NCBI GenBank assembly: GCA_013396655.1
Contig: WBMV01006193.1
Coordinates: forward strand, 37,164-101,163
DNA: 64,000 bases
Direction of reading: 5' to 3'
DNA from: Campylorhamphus procurvoides
Lineage: Eukaryota; Chordata; Aves; Passeriformes; Dendrocolaptidae
Positions within the stretch are counted from its first letter, which is position 1, and each line of letters opens with the position of its first letter. The notes below the pieces were generated by a model that was given only the letters and a program-made list of their open reading frames with translations, made no database searches and was not told where the DNA came from. Of this stretch, positions 1 to 12,640 are shown in pieces. Position numbers and translations under genes: made by a program.

Positions 1-45
1 ACCTCAAATAGCAAGGAGGAAACAGACACTGGCTGCTCTGTGAGC

Positions 46-300
46 AGAATCCTGGAATCATTTGGGTTGGGAAAGTTCCCCAAGATCACTGAGTCCAACC
101 CTTAATCCCACACTGCCAATCCCACCATAAATGCCAGCCCTAAGACCCACCTTCACTTGTTTCCTGAGCACCTCCAGGTGACTCCACCACTGCCCTGGGC
201 ACCTGTGCCAATGCCTGACCACCCTCCCAGTGAGGAAATCTTCCCTGATAGCCAAGCTAAACCTCCCCTGCTGCACCTTAAGGCCACTCTCACTTGGTAG
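46..300 (-). mobile_element. CR1 LINE fragment, 3' end, minus orientation
   Basis: Read on the minus strand this matches the 3' end of an avian CR1 non-LTR retrotransposon. The terminal tail and the 'TTTGGGTTGG...AGTCCAACCC' block lie at the left. The 'CACCACTGCCCTGGGCA...TGCC' and 'GAGGAAATCTTCCCTGATA' blocks follow to the right in the expected order. It is diverged, so it is probably an old copy, and it is truncated at the 5' side before any reverse transcriptase sequence. Confidence 0.75.
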
Positions 301-2404
301 CTGGGAGAAGGGACCCTCCAACTTGCTTTGTGAAAGGTAATGATCAAAACATGGCATGTTCTGGGGCCAATCAGCAAAATACAACAGCACAGAAGTCACT
401 GGATCGTATTTTTGGCTCATGCCTGGAGGGAAGCAGAGCAGAACGAGAGCTGAGAATGCAGCAGCTGGTAAAAATCATAAAAAGGAGTAAGACAGAGAGG
501 AGGAAATATTGAAATTGCCAGGAGAAAAAAGCGAGGAACAAGGACATGGAAAAAAGGCTCTCTGTAAGTTTGCACAATTTCCTGACATGCAGCAGAGAGA
601 GAGGGAGAAGACCCTCCAAAGCAGTCCCTGCCTGGGTGGGCAGGGGGCACAGCTTATTTATTGTCTTGGTTTGGTTGCTGTGCCCACCGTGGCACCTCCC
701 CAGTGCCCTGTGCAGCTCCTCACCAGGCCCCTCCTGGTGCCCAGGGCTCAGTCCCCACGTCCCCCCCTGGCCATGTGGGCACAGACAGGCCATCCCTCCC
801 CAACCCACGGGCACCAACACTGGCAATTTCTTTCCAAATGGCAATTCCTTTGTTGTTCCTGGCAAAACTCTGCCGTGCCTTTTTCCCCTTATTAATTGGA
901 TCCATGAGCTGAAGGGACTTTGGGCAGCCCCAAAGCCCTTTTGCACCGTGCTCTGAACAGATGGTTGTTCCCAGAACACCGGGATCCTGGCAGTGTCAAA
1001 CAGCCCTGACCTTCCCAGGCAGCACACAGACTTGTCAGAAGGGAAGAAATAAAGAGCCACTGGGATATTTCCAGGCCTTTTCTGGGCTATGAAACACAGT
1101 GGGCAATGCAGGCACATGCAGGGAAGCAGGGCTGGTTTCTGGAGCCACGGGGCTCCTTTGGTGGGGCACAGACAACCCCAAGGTGACATCAGAGCCCCTT
1201 GCAGGAGCAGAGGGATTGGTGTGAGCCCCTCCCAGCCTCCTCCAGCTCCTCCTGTGAGTCCCTGCACAGCCCAAAGGACAACCACAAAATCCCCCAGTCT
1301 GAAGGGGTTCATCCAGCAAGTCCAGCTACAACTGCCCAGTTATAAATAGCTGAAGTTCACCATGAGCCTCCAGCAACGTGGGCTGGCACAGCTTGGGGGA
1401 CCTTTGCAGACAGAGCCTTCAGAGGGAAGGCAGCTCATTTTGTTCTGCTTTGGAATTCTTTTATAGAAATAATCCTATTTTTAAGATCATTTGAATATCA
1501 TCTGTGCTTAGTTCTCCAGAAGCCACCAAAGAAAAAAAAATCCAAGTCGATTTTACATTTTACTGCAGTTAAACCTCCATGTCCCTTATCTCAAGGAAGA
1601 GAGAGCCCTGTTACCTTCCTGGAGACAATTCTGCTTTTTTGGCAGGTGTGATTATTCTGTACCTGATTGTTGCCTATAAAGATATATAAACTTCAGGGGC
1701 AACACCCAGGGAGCAGCTCCTGTCACCAGATCAATACCTCATTATGGATTAAACACAAAAGTGAAGCCTCAGCCCTTAGTCCCAGGTGCCAAAGAGTGGC
1801 AGAGTCACCCACTCTGGCACTGGGGGGACTTTGTGCACATGGCTCAGGTGACCTCCTGAGAGCAGATGAGGAGCTGTCACCCTTCAGCTCTGCAGTGTCA
1901 CAGAGGGGTTTGGAAGCCAGTCCAGCGTCAGGCAGAGAAGGGGAACACAATAAATCCAGCTGGAGTCCCCTTGGATGAGAAGAGCAGGACTGCAAGTGGG
2001 ATGGAGGGCGAGGCTGGAGCTTGGCTGGGTTCTGGAGACCCCCATGGGCAGGGGGGGCTGTGCTGACCCTCCTGGCTGCTGGGAAAGGCAAAGCCAGGCT
2101 GGCAGGGCAAACCTTGGCATGGCCAGCCCAGTCCCCTCTGCCTGGGGATGCTGCTGAGAGCCCCTCCTGACTGCTCTGAGGGGTCACCAATTCCCACCTT
2201 TGCACCCTGGAGAAGAAAGTCCTGCTCAGAAGCACCTCCAGCAGGACCTGGGCAGGGAACTGGGGGGCTGCTCTTTGACCTAAGACACAGAATGGAGACA
2301 CCAAAGGCACAGGGGAAAGCAGAATTTGGGTTCAGAAACACTTACAGAGCAGACTGTGGGGTTTCATCAGAAATGTGGGGTGTCCTGGTTCATGCACCTA
2401 CTGA
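301..2404. other. Unique intergenic or intronic sequence, no gene recognised
   Basis: No repeat and no recognisable protein is seen here. A 313-codon frame on the minus strand (371-1312) is open but matches no family I know. A short AT-rich patch at about 1440-1580 contains a run of A and a TTTTATAGAAATAAT stretch. The remainder is GC-moderate sequence of the kind typical between bird genes. No promoter, tRNA or rRNA signature is seen. Confidence 0.5.
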
Positions 2405-2596
2405 CAGGGGAAACAGCCTCAAGTCCTGCCAGGGAGGGTCAGGGGGGATATCAGGAAGAATTTGCTCACTAAAAGAGAGTTAAGAATTGGCCCAGGCTCC
2501 CAGTGGGAGGCACCACCCTGGAGGTGCTCAGACAACAAGCAGAGGGGGCACTTGGGGATGATTTTGGAGCCCTTTTCCAGCCTTAGTGATTCCACG
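2405..2596 (+). mobile_element. Old diverged CR1 fragment, plus orientation
   Basis: The order of blocks 'GGATATCAGGAAGAATTT', 'CACCCTGGAGGTGCTCA', 'GGCACTTGGGGATGATTT' and 'CTTTTCCAGCCTTAGTGATTC' is that of the classical CR1 3' untranslated region. Many substitutions and small deletions indicate an old insertion. Only the 3' end is present. Confidence 0.7.
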
Positions 2597-4150
2597 TGAA
2601 CAACTTGGAGAGAGAGATCCAAGTCAGTAAAAACACAGCCCAACAGATGTGGTACCAACAGTCCCTGCTAGGCCTGAAACCCAGTGATTTTCCTGCTGGG
2701 GTCCCAGTTCCCATCATCTCTCACTGCTAATTTCACCTCTTAATTGATGGAAAAGAGAAGAAATGAGAAGAAACGATGAACTTCTCTCCTAGAGTGCCAG
2801 ATAATGAAACCATCAAAGCAGCAATCCAAGCTCCGCTCGGTGGAAACTTGGCCCTGGAAATATTCCTCCTGCTTTTTTCTGACTTCCACATTTCCCTTCA
2901 GCTGTCAGAGCAGAGAGATGAAATAACATCCCATATTCAGGCTGCCATCTGCATTCCAAAATCTCCCACCGATCAATGCAAGTGTCCAAAGAACACTCCC
3001 AATTTGTCACAATAACCTTCAAAACTTGACAGAAAATCATGCAAATGATTTCTCTCGGCTCTCTGTCTAGCTGGGGATTATTTATACTTTGCCAATACCA
3101 CTCCAAACGTTTTCCTTTGCGTTTGCCATATTTCTCAGAAGAAAGGTGGGATTGAGAGGTTAAAGCCTGCCAGGGGTTCATTTTGCTCTGTTTGCTCCTG
3201 GTTTGTGTTTGTGGACACTGAAGGTATCACTGCACTTGGAGAACTCCCAAAAAAACCTCTCTGAAAAGCCTTCAAACTGACACATCTCGGAATGTCAATA
3301 ATCAAGCTGCTTTGCCCGATTCCACTGCTTTTTTTTTCTCTCTTTTATATGAAATTTTAGATTCTAGTGGGGACAATTACACTGAAAACCTTTGGGGTTT
3401 TTTTTAGTCATGGGGCATTATGACCCTATAAACTGTCATTTTAGCTTTTAAAGGTGCATTTTAAGGAAAAAGCATGAAATGCCAGAGCTCTGAGTTCCCT
3501 GAGCAAGGTGCTGCCTGGGTTTAGGAGGCAGGGGAGGAGCTCCTAAGGTGTCACTAGCACTGAGCTGGGGGGCACAGCTCACCCCGTGTGTGCCCTCAGC
3601 ACCAGCTGGTGCCCCCTGCCCTCCCCCTGGGAACATCTGGCCAGCTGTGCCCTGCAGGAATGCAGGGAAGAGCCTGATGTGCTGAGCAATGCTGGGAACA
3701 CAGACCACAGAGACCTGCTGGGGAGCAGCTCCCTGAGCCTCCAAACAGCAGCAATTTGCTCCACGCAGAGCACAGTTTAAATGTTTTGGGCCATGCAGAT
3801 TACACTGCAAGTCTATAAAAAGCTCCCTTTAAATAACAAAGCTTCAGCAGGGACAGTTTTCTGGGACACTGGTCAGAGCACTGGGATGAGCTTGGAAAGG
3901 TCAAGCCATAAGGAACTGTCTGGCCAGTTTTTAGGAGTGGAAGTTAAAGAGGAACAAAGTGAAGGAGGGAGTCAATGCCCATCAGCAAGCACAGAACCAG
4001 AGCCCTGAGAGAGAGTTGAATGACTCCTCAGTGTGGGTGTGCTGAGAAACCCCCCGAGGATCCACAGACCTTGGAGAGCAAAGCCAGGGGCTGCTGCTTC
4101 AGATCCTGCACTGGCATTAAAAATTCATCTGAGTATTTATTATAATACTG
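2597..4150. other. Unique AT-rich to mixed sequence, no gene
   Basis: No coding exon is recognised. AT-rich stretches at about 3000-3130 and 3280-3480 contain a small palindrome around a POU octamer (3034-3051) and T-rich tracts. The rest is ordinary unique sequence. Confidence 0.45.
3034..3051. promoter_or_regulatory. Octamer motif inside a small palindrome
   Basis: AAATCAT and ATGATTT form perfect 7-bp inverted arms around GCAA, and the centre spells the POU octamer ATGCAAAT (3039-3046). POU homeodomain factors bind this octamer. Binding here is only inferred from the motif. Confidence 0.3.
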
Positions 4151-4306
4151 CTGTGGCTGCCCCTGCATCCCTGGGAGTGTCCCAGGCCAGGTTGGACGGG
4201 GCTTGGAGCACCCTGGGCTGGTGGGAGGTGTCCCTGCCATGGCAGGGGTGGGACAGGGTGGGCTTTGAGGTCCCTCCCAACCCAAGCACTCTGGGATTCT
4301 GTGATG
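4151..4306 (+). mobile_element. CR1 3' end, plus orientation
   Basis: A well-preserved CR1 3' terminus with GCTGTGGCTGCCCCTG, AGGCCAGGTTGGACGGGG, CTTGGAGCACCCTGGGCTGG, CATGGCAGGGGTGG and CCCAACCCAAGCACTCTGGG, ending in a GATTCTGTGATG tail. It is strongly 5'-truncated and less diverged than the copy at 2.4 kb, so it belongs to a younger subfamily. Confidence 0.9.
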
Positions 4307-7300
4307 TGCAGCTCTCACTCCCAGAGGACATTCTGGCCAGGAGAAGTTCTAAGTATCAAAGGGATAAGAGAAACTGGCCAAAGCCAATACACAAAGACAG
4401 GAAGGTGGCATTTGTCAAATTCTTTACACCCTACAAATGTCCTCACTCCCTTCCCTCAGGAATGTCAGTGTGGTGTGGCCATGGCCTCCTGACCCCATGT
4501 GGGGGCTGAAAGCTCCACATGTCCCCCAAAGGACACATGGAGATGTTCTGGGGCTGTTCCTGCCCCTCACCATATGTTGGGTCCTTACCTTGGCCCAGCC
4601 CAGTGGTGATGCAACACTCATCATGTGGAACATGCTGGTGCTTTCTCTGGATGTGGCTCAGAACAGCCCGTGGGATTCCTCACTCCTGGAGGTGCTCAGT
4701 GACCCCAGGCAGGTCGTTTGGGGCCAGAAAACCCCTGTGAACAGAAGGTGGCCTTTGTGTAACTCCTGAACTTCTCATCTGTGCACCAGGAGGATTAGAA
4801 AGTGAGAGAAGAACAGGGGTCTGGGGATGAGCAGGGTCAGCCTCTGATTGTTCTGCTTCATCCCAGGTGGTTCCTGCCCTTTTATTGCTGTCAGGAATGA
4901 GCAACAGGAGGAGTCAGAGCTCACCCCAACCCTGCAAAAATGTCCCCTCTCAGCTCTGCCCATGGGTGGCAGTTCTGGCCCTTAGACCTCTAAGCCTTGA
5001 AACTTCACCTTCTCTCGAGCAAAACTTCTTCCAGCTGCACAAAATCCTGGCAGAGAACAGAATCCCCCTCTCCCTTCCCCAGCCAGCCCTGCTCCCCAGA
5101 AATGCAGCAGAGCAGCTCAATTACCAGCACTTACAGCACAGCAGGACGTGCAGTTTTCTAATTGAAGGCTCCAAGATGCAAGCAATCAATAAAATAAAGA
5201 GAACAGTTAGAAGAAATAAAAACATAGCCCTGCATAAAATATATTCTCATTAGGAGAAATGATGAGTGCTCCAAAAGAAATCACCGAGGTGCTTCTGTGA
5301 CAGGCAATTTTTAATCAAAGACAGTGCCATGCAAATGAAGGCAAGCAAATCTCTGCAGGAATAACAAAGCCTGGCTCAGCAGGCCCATCCCTGTCCCTGC
5401 AGAGCTGCTCGGGGTGGGGGCCTTCAAAGACTGCTGGGTGTCCTCCAAAGCAAGGACTTTTAAGGTCCACACCACAAGGAAAACATTTTTGGGTTTTTTT
5501 TCCTCAAGTTCTGGAAAATGCAGGTCCTGATTCTCCTCACTGGGAGAGAATTTAGAATTTGAGGGGAAATATTCCTGTGTACCATGGGAAAGTTTAGGTT
5601 GGAAAAGGCCTTGAAGATCCTCGAGTCCAACCCAAGTGGCTGAGGTTGAGGTGGTGGGAGCAGGGGTGGGCAAACTATTCAACATTAATTACATTTAATA
5701 ATTGATGAGGATTCCAAAAGGGGGGGTTGTTCTAAACAAAGTTCTGCCTGATTAATGGTGTTGCCTGGGAGGACTGGGCAGGTTTTCTTCATTTCACTCT
5801 CCAGAGGCCCCCAAAGTGGTGACATCTCTTATCTGTGAGATAGCAAACACCTTCCTTATTGGCACAGGGGGCTGAGCAGCAGCACCTTCTTATCAGGACA
5901 GGGTAAACTGAACAATATTGACAATAAAGGCAGGAAAAGCCCTCAGTGCACGTTGGGACAGGGAATTTAACCCCCTTCCTTGGCTTTGTCCTCCAATTCC
6001 CTCTAAAGTTTATTGTAAAGTGACTCTGTTTGGAGTTATGATTAATGGTTTTGAAAAGGCTTTTCTCAGCTGCACACACCAACAAAGGATTTGGAATTAA
6101 TTCCCATCATCTAACTTCTTCCTTAATGGATTTTTAAGGTCCACTGCAAAGAATCAATCAATAGGAGGGGAAAGCTGTGCCTGTAATTCATCCTGCCACG
6201 GCCCAGGCTCTGGTGTGAGCAGGGCAATTATGAGCACCTGAATTAATTGCAATTATTTCCAGAAGAATCATTGGCGTTAATTCAGGACACAGAACAACTC
6301 CAGGAAAGCACAAGAAGTTGGGGGGTTTTATCATTTCAAGAGTACTTGGTGAGTCTTCCCTCCAAGATTCAGAGCTGAACGTGCTCTTGTCAGCAAACAT
6401 CTCATTGCCAGCACCAAGTGCCATGTGCAGGTTCATTTTGTCCCTCCTGCAACTGGAAAACCAAGGAAATTAAAGCATTTCCAGATATTTTCTCTGCTTT
6501 TTTTTCCTTGTTGTTGATTGGTTTCTCCAATTGGTAACGATGACAGAAATTTAACATTTTCTCAGCTCTGTTGCAATGGGTTTTTTTCATAAATCACATA
6601 AAACTTTGATAAAGTGCATTGAGGAGCTGCCACTGACTGGGCTGGACCAGGGCAGGGGTGAAGGGTTTGGGGAATTGCCACCAGAAGGGGCTTGGACAGG
6701 TTGGAAATGCCTTTTTACAACACTGGAAAAAGGAACTTTTTGGACCTTTTCAGTTACCAGAAGGAATAACCAGAAATTGTCATGTCAATGGCACCAATGC
6801 AAGGGACTGTCCAGAATAAAATCAGCAAATCTGTCCAATTCCAGAAGAGGTTCTAAAATACTAACAATCTGGAGAACTCTTGAGATAAAATAGTATGACT
6901 GACTATTATTTTGCCTTCCAAGTGCTGATTCCACTGCTCCAGGCAAACAAGGCATCAAGTTGTAAAACTCCCCATTAAAACTGGCACCACAAAACTCCCC
7001 GTGTCATTTTTCCCCTCTGATTACCCAAAGAGGCGACAGGAGCTCCCAACTTTTTAGTGCCAAAACCTTTTATGGGAAAATTCATCTTAAAAAATAGCTG
7101 TGCCCTGGAAGACACATTGAATTCCTGATCTGCAAAGTCCTGGAGAGGGCAAAGAACGACTGGGCCATGTCCAAGGAATCAAAAAATAGCAGCAGCTGTT
7201 CCGTGTGAGCAATATCCAAAATTTATCTCTTGCAGCAACAATAAAATAAAATAGATAGAAATGTGGATGAGAGCTGAGCTGAGAAATACAAACCTTCAGG

Positions 7301-8738
7301 GGACAGCAGGAAAAATTGGAATTGTTGCAGGAATTGGTTCCTTCTTGAAACACTGTGCAAATATGAGGTGTTGGTGGAGCACCTCGGAGTTGTTTCTGCT
7401 CTTGCTCAAGGACATTAAGGTGAGGTTTATTCAATGTACAGGTAAAAATCCTCTCCCTGCCTGCTCAGCAACAGAAACTTGCTGTGAGCTCTGAAAACCA
7501 CCTTCATTTCCTTCCTGCTCGTGCGACAGCTTGAGAGAGAAGAGTTTTGGCCAAAGCTGCCATTTCTGCAAGAATTTATCCAACAGCTCCTGCTCTGTGA
7601 TATTTGCAGCAGGGAAATATTCCTTAATTTGCTCCCTCTCTGGCTGACCTGCATTCTTGCTCACTTGTTCAGATTAATGAATTATCTGCAGAGCACCATC
7701 AGGCTGTCTGAGGGGACTGAAGAGGACCTTGGCTGGGTTTCTGCCTTTGCCCCCTGCCCACTGAGGCTGCAGCTGCCCCTCCTGTGCCAGGGCAGGTGCC
7801 AGGGCTGGGGGGCACAACAGGGCCCCAAGAGCACAGGAAAACTCAAAGCCAGAATGAACCCCCACACTCAGGTCCCACTTATTGATGCTGCAACATTAGT
7901 CTGAGAGGGTTTTTTGAAATGAGATGAGACAAATAACACTGCCCTAAAAATCCATCCTATTCCCCATGGGGCCTTGGCTGTTCCTGTTCCTCTGCCACAA
8001 CTTTCACCCCAATCCTTCAGCAAATAAAAATCCTCCCATCAGTTTGCACCGAAAAGCTCATTCAGCATAAAATTACACTTGGAAAAGGAAATAAATTGTC
8101 TATTTTCCTGCTGTTTGTACTTGTTTAGGTAGGGATTATCATGAAAACAAGGGTATCCCATGGGGATGTGCCCACGGGCATTCTGGAAGGAGCCTGCACC
8201 TTTTAACCCCCACTCTGGTTACTTTGCAGAAGATTAATTGCCCGTCGTGTTTATGTAAATAGGGAAGAGAAGATTCCTGGGCATCCTTCTCCATAAATTA
8301 AAGCAGTGTTTCCTGCAGTGGTGGCTGTAAAGGGGAAGCAGAGCCTGGCTGGGTGTAATGAGGCATTTGTGTTCCCCATAACTCTCATTTACTGTCCCTG
8401 CTCCAAGAACCAGCTCTCCTTGTTTAGGCTGTTAAGTGACAGTAAGTGCAGCTCAGATAAATCCTAATGAGCACTCCTGGGTCACCTTATGGGATTTATG
8501 GGGCACAGTCAGCCTTGTTTGGAACAGCTGGAGGGTTTGGGGCCGCCTGGGACAGGTTGTGTCACTGAGTGGGTCCCTCAGGACAGCCAGAGCTGTGGCT
8601 CTGGAAGGGAGTGATGGCAAACGGAGCAGGGAGCTGCTCAGGGTCCTCCCAAGGTGTCCTCTGCACCTTCTGTGGGACTGCTCCTCCTGTAGGGACCTTC
8701 AGAAACAGCCCCAGAGGGCAGGAACAAAGAGAAGATGA
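4307..8738. other. Unique sequence with one CR1 scrap, no gene
   Basis: No open frame here is long or recognisable. AT-rich stretches lie at about 5140-5340 (with an octamer ATGCAAAT at 5329-5336), 6000-6300, 6440-6620 and 8020-8110. They carry TAATTAA-type homeodomain cores but nothing that can be assigned. No tandem array is evident. Confidence 0.45.
5590..5635 (-). mobile_element. Short CR1 3' scrap, minus orientation
   Basis: The sequence TTTAGGTTGGAAAAGGCC followed by TTGAAGATCCTCGAGTCCAA is the reverse-orientation start of a CR1 3' end. It stops after about 45 bp, so it is a very short or heavily eroded copy. Confidence 0.55.
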
Positions 8739-8880
8739 GGCTGCCCCAGCCCTGGCAGTGTCCAAGGCCAGGCTGGACGGGGTTTGGAGCACCCTGGGCT
8801 GGTGGGAGGTGTCCCTGCCATGGCAGGGGTGGCACTGGGTGGGCTTTGAGGTCCCTTCCAACCCAAACCATTCTACAATA
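8739..8880 (+). mobile_element. CR1 3' end, plus orientation
   Basis: The blocks GTGTCCAAGGCCAGGCTGGA, TTTGGAGCACCCTGGGCTGG, CATGGCAGGGGTGGCACTGG and CCTTCCAACCCAAACCATTC are typical of the avian CR1 3' terminus. The tail (TACAATAAG) is degraded. It belongs to the same group as the copies at 4.2 and 37.6 kb. Confidence 0.88.
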
Positions 8881-11800
8881 AGAACCATCACCTGATGGAT
8901 ACTTGGTGGGCCAGTCAGGTGCTCAAAGAGACCAACATCAAACCGTGCCTGTGTCTGGAGAAGGGATTGTGAGACCCTCCCACCCTCCTCATCCTCACAC
9001 AAAGTCATCAACATCTCTGTCCTTAAAATATCTCTTCAAAATTTCAAGTCATTGTTTGAAAAGCAGATTATTTCTTGATGGTTTAGAGCAAATGGAATGA
9101 AGAGAAAACAAGAAAAGAGAGAGAAAATAACAACCAGAAAAAAAAATCCTAACATTTTGCAGAATATATTAAGCAAGAAAACACAGGTTTTCTTGACAGC
9201 TGCCACGGGGAAATCATTGCAGTGATTAAAATCAAACACAAACCCTCTCCTTGCCTGCTGCCTCATTTCCAAACACACACAGTGATCTTCTCCCAACACT
9301 TCTCACTGGACAGGACAATTCCATGAGCTCACTACAGAGCAGGCTCCACTTCCAGTGCCAGGAAAAGGCCAAATCCCAAAGGGATGTTTCCATGAGCCAG
9401 CCCAGGCTGTGATTCCCTCCATGCTTTGGGCAGGATGGGCAGCTCCTCCTTCCCCCGTCGCCCTTCCGAGGCCACTGAGCACCACCAGAACTGCTTTTTG
9501 GGAGGTCTTCAGCTCCAGGGGGTCTCTCCAGGGACTGAGCTCCCTCCTGCCTCCAGGTGCTCCCCCAGACATGCAGAGAGGGCAGAGATGGGCAGGAAGG
9601 GAGAGCAGCCCCACTCAGAGCCCAGTGCTGGAGGCTGAGAGATGAAATCCAGAGGCTCCTTTCAGCCTGGCTGCCTCCATGGGACAATCCAGTCTCCACA
9701 GGGAGAGGATGGCAAGCCCTGGGGTTTGTGTTCTCTCACAATCCAGGACAGTTCCCAAAAAATGTGAGGACATCTTGCTTCCCAATTACAATGATGTACT
9801 TACATAACCTCAGTGCTTTTCTCTCTGCTGTGCCTGGCCCTCACTCCAGGAGTTTATCACTGTGATCCAGAGTTCTTTATCCCCCTCTGCATCTCCTTCC
9901 AAGGGAGCAGATCAGAATCTCATGCAGGACCACAGAGGTTCCACAGAAAAGCTCCTGGTGCACACCATTGTCATGCTCCTTCCCCTTCCTGAAATCCCAA
10001 ATAGAAAAAGGCTCGAGATTTAACCTATTTTTGAGGAAAATAAAAGCCTGACCCCTTTACAGTGCCTAAAGACTGATCCTGAAATCGAGAGAAAGGCTTT
10101 TGTCACGAGAAAGACTCCTAATTCTGTTGTTAATGTTACACAGTGAAAGGCACTCATCATGCCAGCCTTCCTTATGGGATGTGCTCTCCTATTTATTAAA
10201 AATAATATTATCACTGCTGCCTATTTATTTAGTGCTCTTCCTCTTCAAGGCACTTTTTAGGCATTAGCTAATTAATGTAATGACTTTGATATTTCAAGTG
10301 TGTCTCTCCTCAGCAGGGCTGGAGAGGGGTCCTTGCTCAGGGCAAGGGAAGGGGACAGGATTTGCACTCCCTGTGCTCTCTGCAGCCTCTCCAAAGAGTG
10401 AGGGGAGGCCAGGCTGGGATTTTGGCCCTTGGCCCCCTGAGTGGGGCAGCAGAGGGAGGGAAAGGGTGGGAGAAGCTGCTCCACGCTGGGGGAAATCAGT
10501 GCTCCCAAACACGGTGATGCTGCAGAGCCCAGGTCATGCAACCCCTCGTCAGCCACCTCGACCTGAGCTGCTCCTGACAAGGTGACATTTATGAATAATA
10601 ACCCCTTAGCTCCATCCTGCTTTGCTGCAGCTCCCCAGACATCAGCTCTGGAAGGCATTCACTCACCCAAGCCATCAGAGCCACGTCAAGGGCATTAAAC
10701 CATAAAGGAACGAGCTCTTGCCTTTGGGAAGCTGCCTTAGCCCTGTCATGGCAGGGATTCCCCTGTTCCCCAAAGCTGCTGCTGTTCCCATGGCACAGGG
10801 ACAGCCTGGAGAGCCCATCAGGATGCCAAGGAAAGGGGCAGAGATGGGGCCAGGGCAGCTTGTGCCACCTGCCAGGGAGGTGACACTTGTGCAGCCCCAG
10901 GAGCCGGGCCCTGCCTGACAAGGCACTTGTATTTAAGTGCCTTTCACACACAGATGGCATTGCAAAGCTCTCCTTATCCCAAAGTGTTCCATGCTGGAGG
11001 AAATTTCAGTGGCACAAAAATAGCTCCTGCTGGGTGACAAAAGGCAGAACCCAAACCTGCATAAAAAGCCTTTTTTGAAACATGACCTAAGCACAAACCA
11101 GCCCCATTGCCCCAGCTCTGTGGGCACTGTAATGGTGTATGTGCAAAGGAAAGGCTTTTTCCCACTTACCTTAATGCTGGAAAAGGTGAAAGTTTGCTGT
11201 AAATTACAACCCAGTTATTAAAGCAAGAACTGTGGGATTTGTTTAAGGAAGAGGATTCAAGTGCCCAGGTGGCTGAATATAAAGGTTTCTTCTAGGAGGG
11301 CCCTTTGAATGGAAATTAGAATTAGCACAACTTGCTGTCCCAGCATCTCCTCAGTCCCTGGGCTCTGCCACAGTTCACAGACCCATCCCAGGGCAGACAG
11401 GACCAACCTCTCCAGGTCATCACTGGGGCAGCCCTCGTTTAAGGCTCCTCTTAGTGATCAATTCCAGGTCACTCAAACCAGGATTTCCTTCTCAACCCTC
11501 TGAGAAAGGGTCACAGACCCCACTGCACACCGTTTCTGCCATATATAACCCCTCCCTCTTGCCCCCCCAGGGCCCAGCTGCAGACCCAGCCAGCACAGCA
11601 CCCCTCCCAGTGTCCTTCCCACGGCAGGGGAGAGGATTTGGGCTGGGATTCAGCTGGGATTTCCCTGTGCTCGTTGCCCTGCAGCAGTGACAGCAGCACA
11701 GCACCCCCGGGAGCCTTGGGGCTCCCACTGCAGCTGCCTCTGGCCACCACGATTGCACTCCTCAACACTTCTACTCCCCTGCAAGTCATTTCTCTGAATG

Positions 11801-12640
11801 GGAAATAAAATCAAACGAGGCACTTCTAGCACATAACTGTTTAAGATCATCTGTTTTTCTTATTCCTGGCTGGAAGCAGCAAGCCAAGGGAAAAAGCTGC
11901 CTCTCCAAAAGCATCCTGCATCCCTTCACTGCTCAGAGCTTCCCCATGCCTGGGGGAAACCAGAGGTGTTTGTGCCCAAAATGTGTGTTCCCAGGCTACC
12001 TCCAGTCCCCAAGTTTTAAAGAGGAATATTTCTAGTTCTTCAAAATGTCTTGCTATTGCAATTTATGTAGGGAAGCTTGAATCTATTTTCTCAATTCTTT
12101 TTTCCAGTCTCTTATTTGTTTTTTGGCCTCTTGCAGAGCAGGAGGACAAAGCAAGGGCAGAGTAGATTTGCATAAAACATGCAAATGTTCTCACCTACAT
12201 TTGTACAATTAACAATATAACTGAACATGGCACCACAGCTCAGCAAAAAGCATCTACTGACCACCTTCTAATGCCTTATTTTCACAGGGTTATTTTTTCC
12301 TAAAACCTTTGAGCCCTGGAACACAAATGATGAACATCCCTCCTTCACAGCATCGTTTCCTTGGGAGGGCTCCTTTTAAGCAGCCTCCTTTAGGGCCTGC
12401 AGGGATGTGGCTCTGCTGCTGCCCCCCCTTTGGGTTTGTTCCAGGGGATTAGTGCTTGTTCCTTCTTTTCCATTAGGGGAACCCCATCAGATGAAGATCC
12501 AAGTTCTTTTTTGAAACCTGTCTCAGCACATTCTTGCTGGCAGCTCCACAGTACCAGGAACACAGAAATCATCATTTTTGGGCCTCTGTGAAGTGCCACA
12601 AGGAGCAGGTGCTGCTGTGAAATGAGGAACACACCAAACT
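8881..12640. other. Unique sequence with AT-rich candidate regulatory blocks
   Basis: No gene is recognised. An AT-rich block at about 10,015-10,290 contains GCTAATTAATGTAATGAC and CTATTTATTTAG, features of conserved homeodomain-bound elements. A second block, at 12,020-12,330, carries a POU octamer pair and SOX-type sites and is listed separately. The remainder is GC-moderate unique DNA. Confidence 0.45.
12020..12330. promoter_or_regulatory. Candidate enhancer block with inverted octamers and SOX-type sites
   Basis: ATTTGCAT (12,166-12,173) and its exact reverse complement ATGCAAAT (12,179-12,186) lie 5 bp apart. About 20 bp downstream are TTGTACAA (12,201-12,208) and AACAAT (12,211-12,216), which resemble SOX cores. 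SOX and POU factors co-occupy many neural and pluripotency enhancers. That this block is such an enhancer is inference from motif content; no conservation data were available. Confidence 0.35.
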
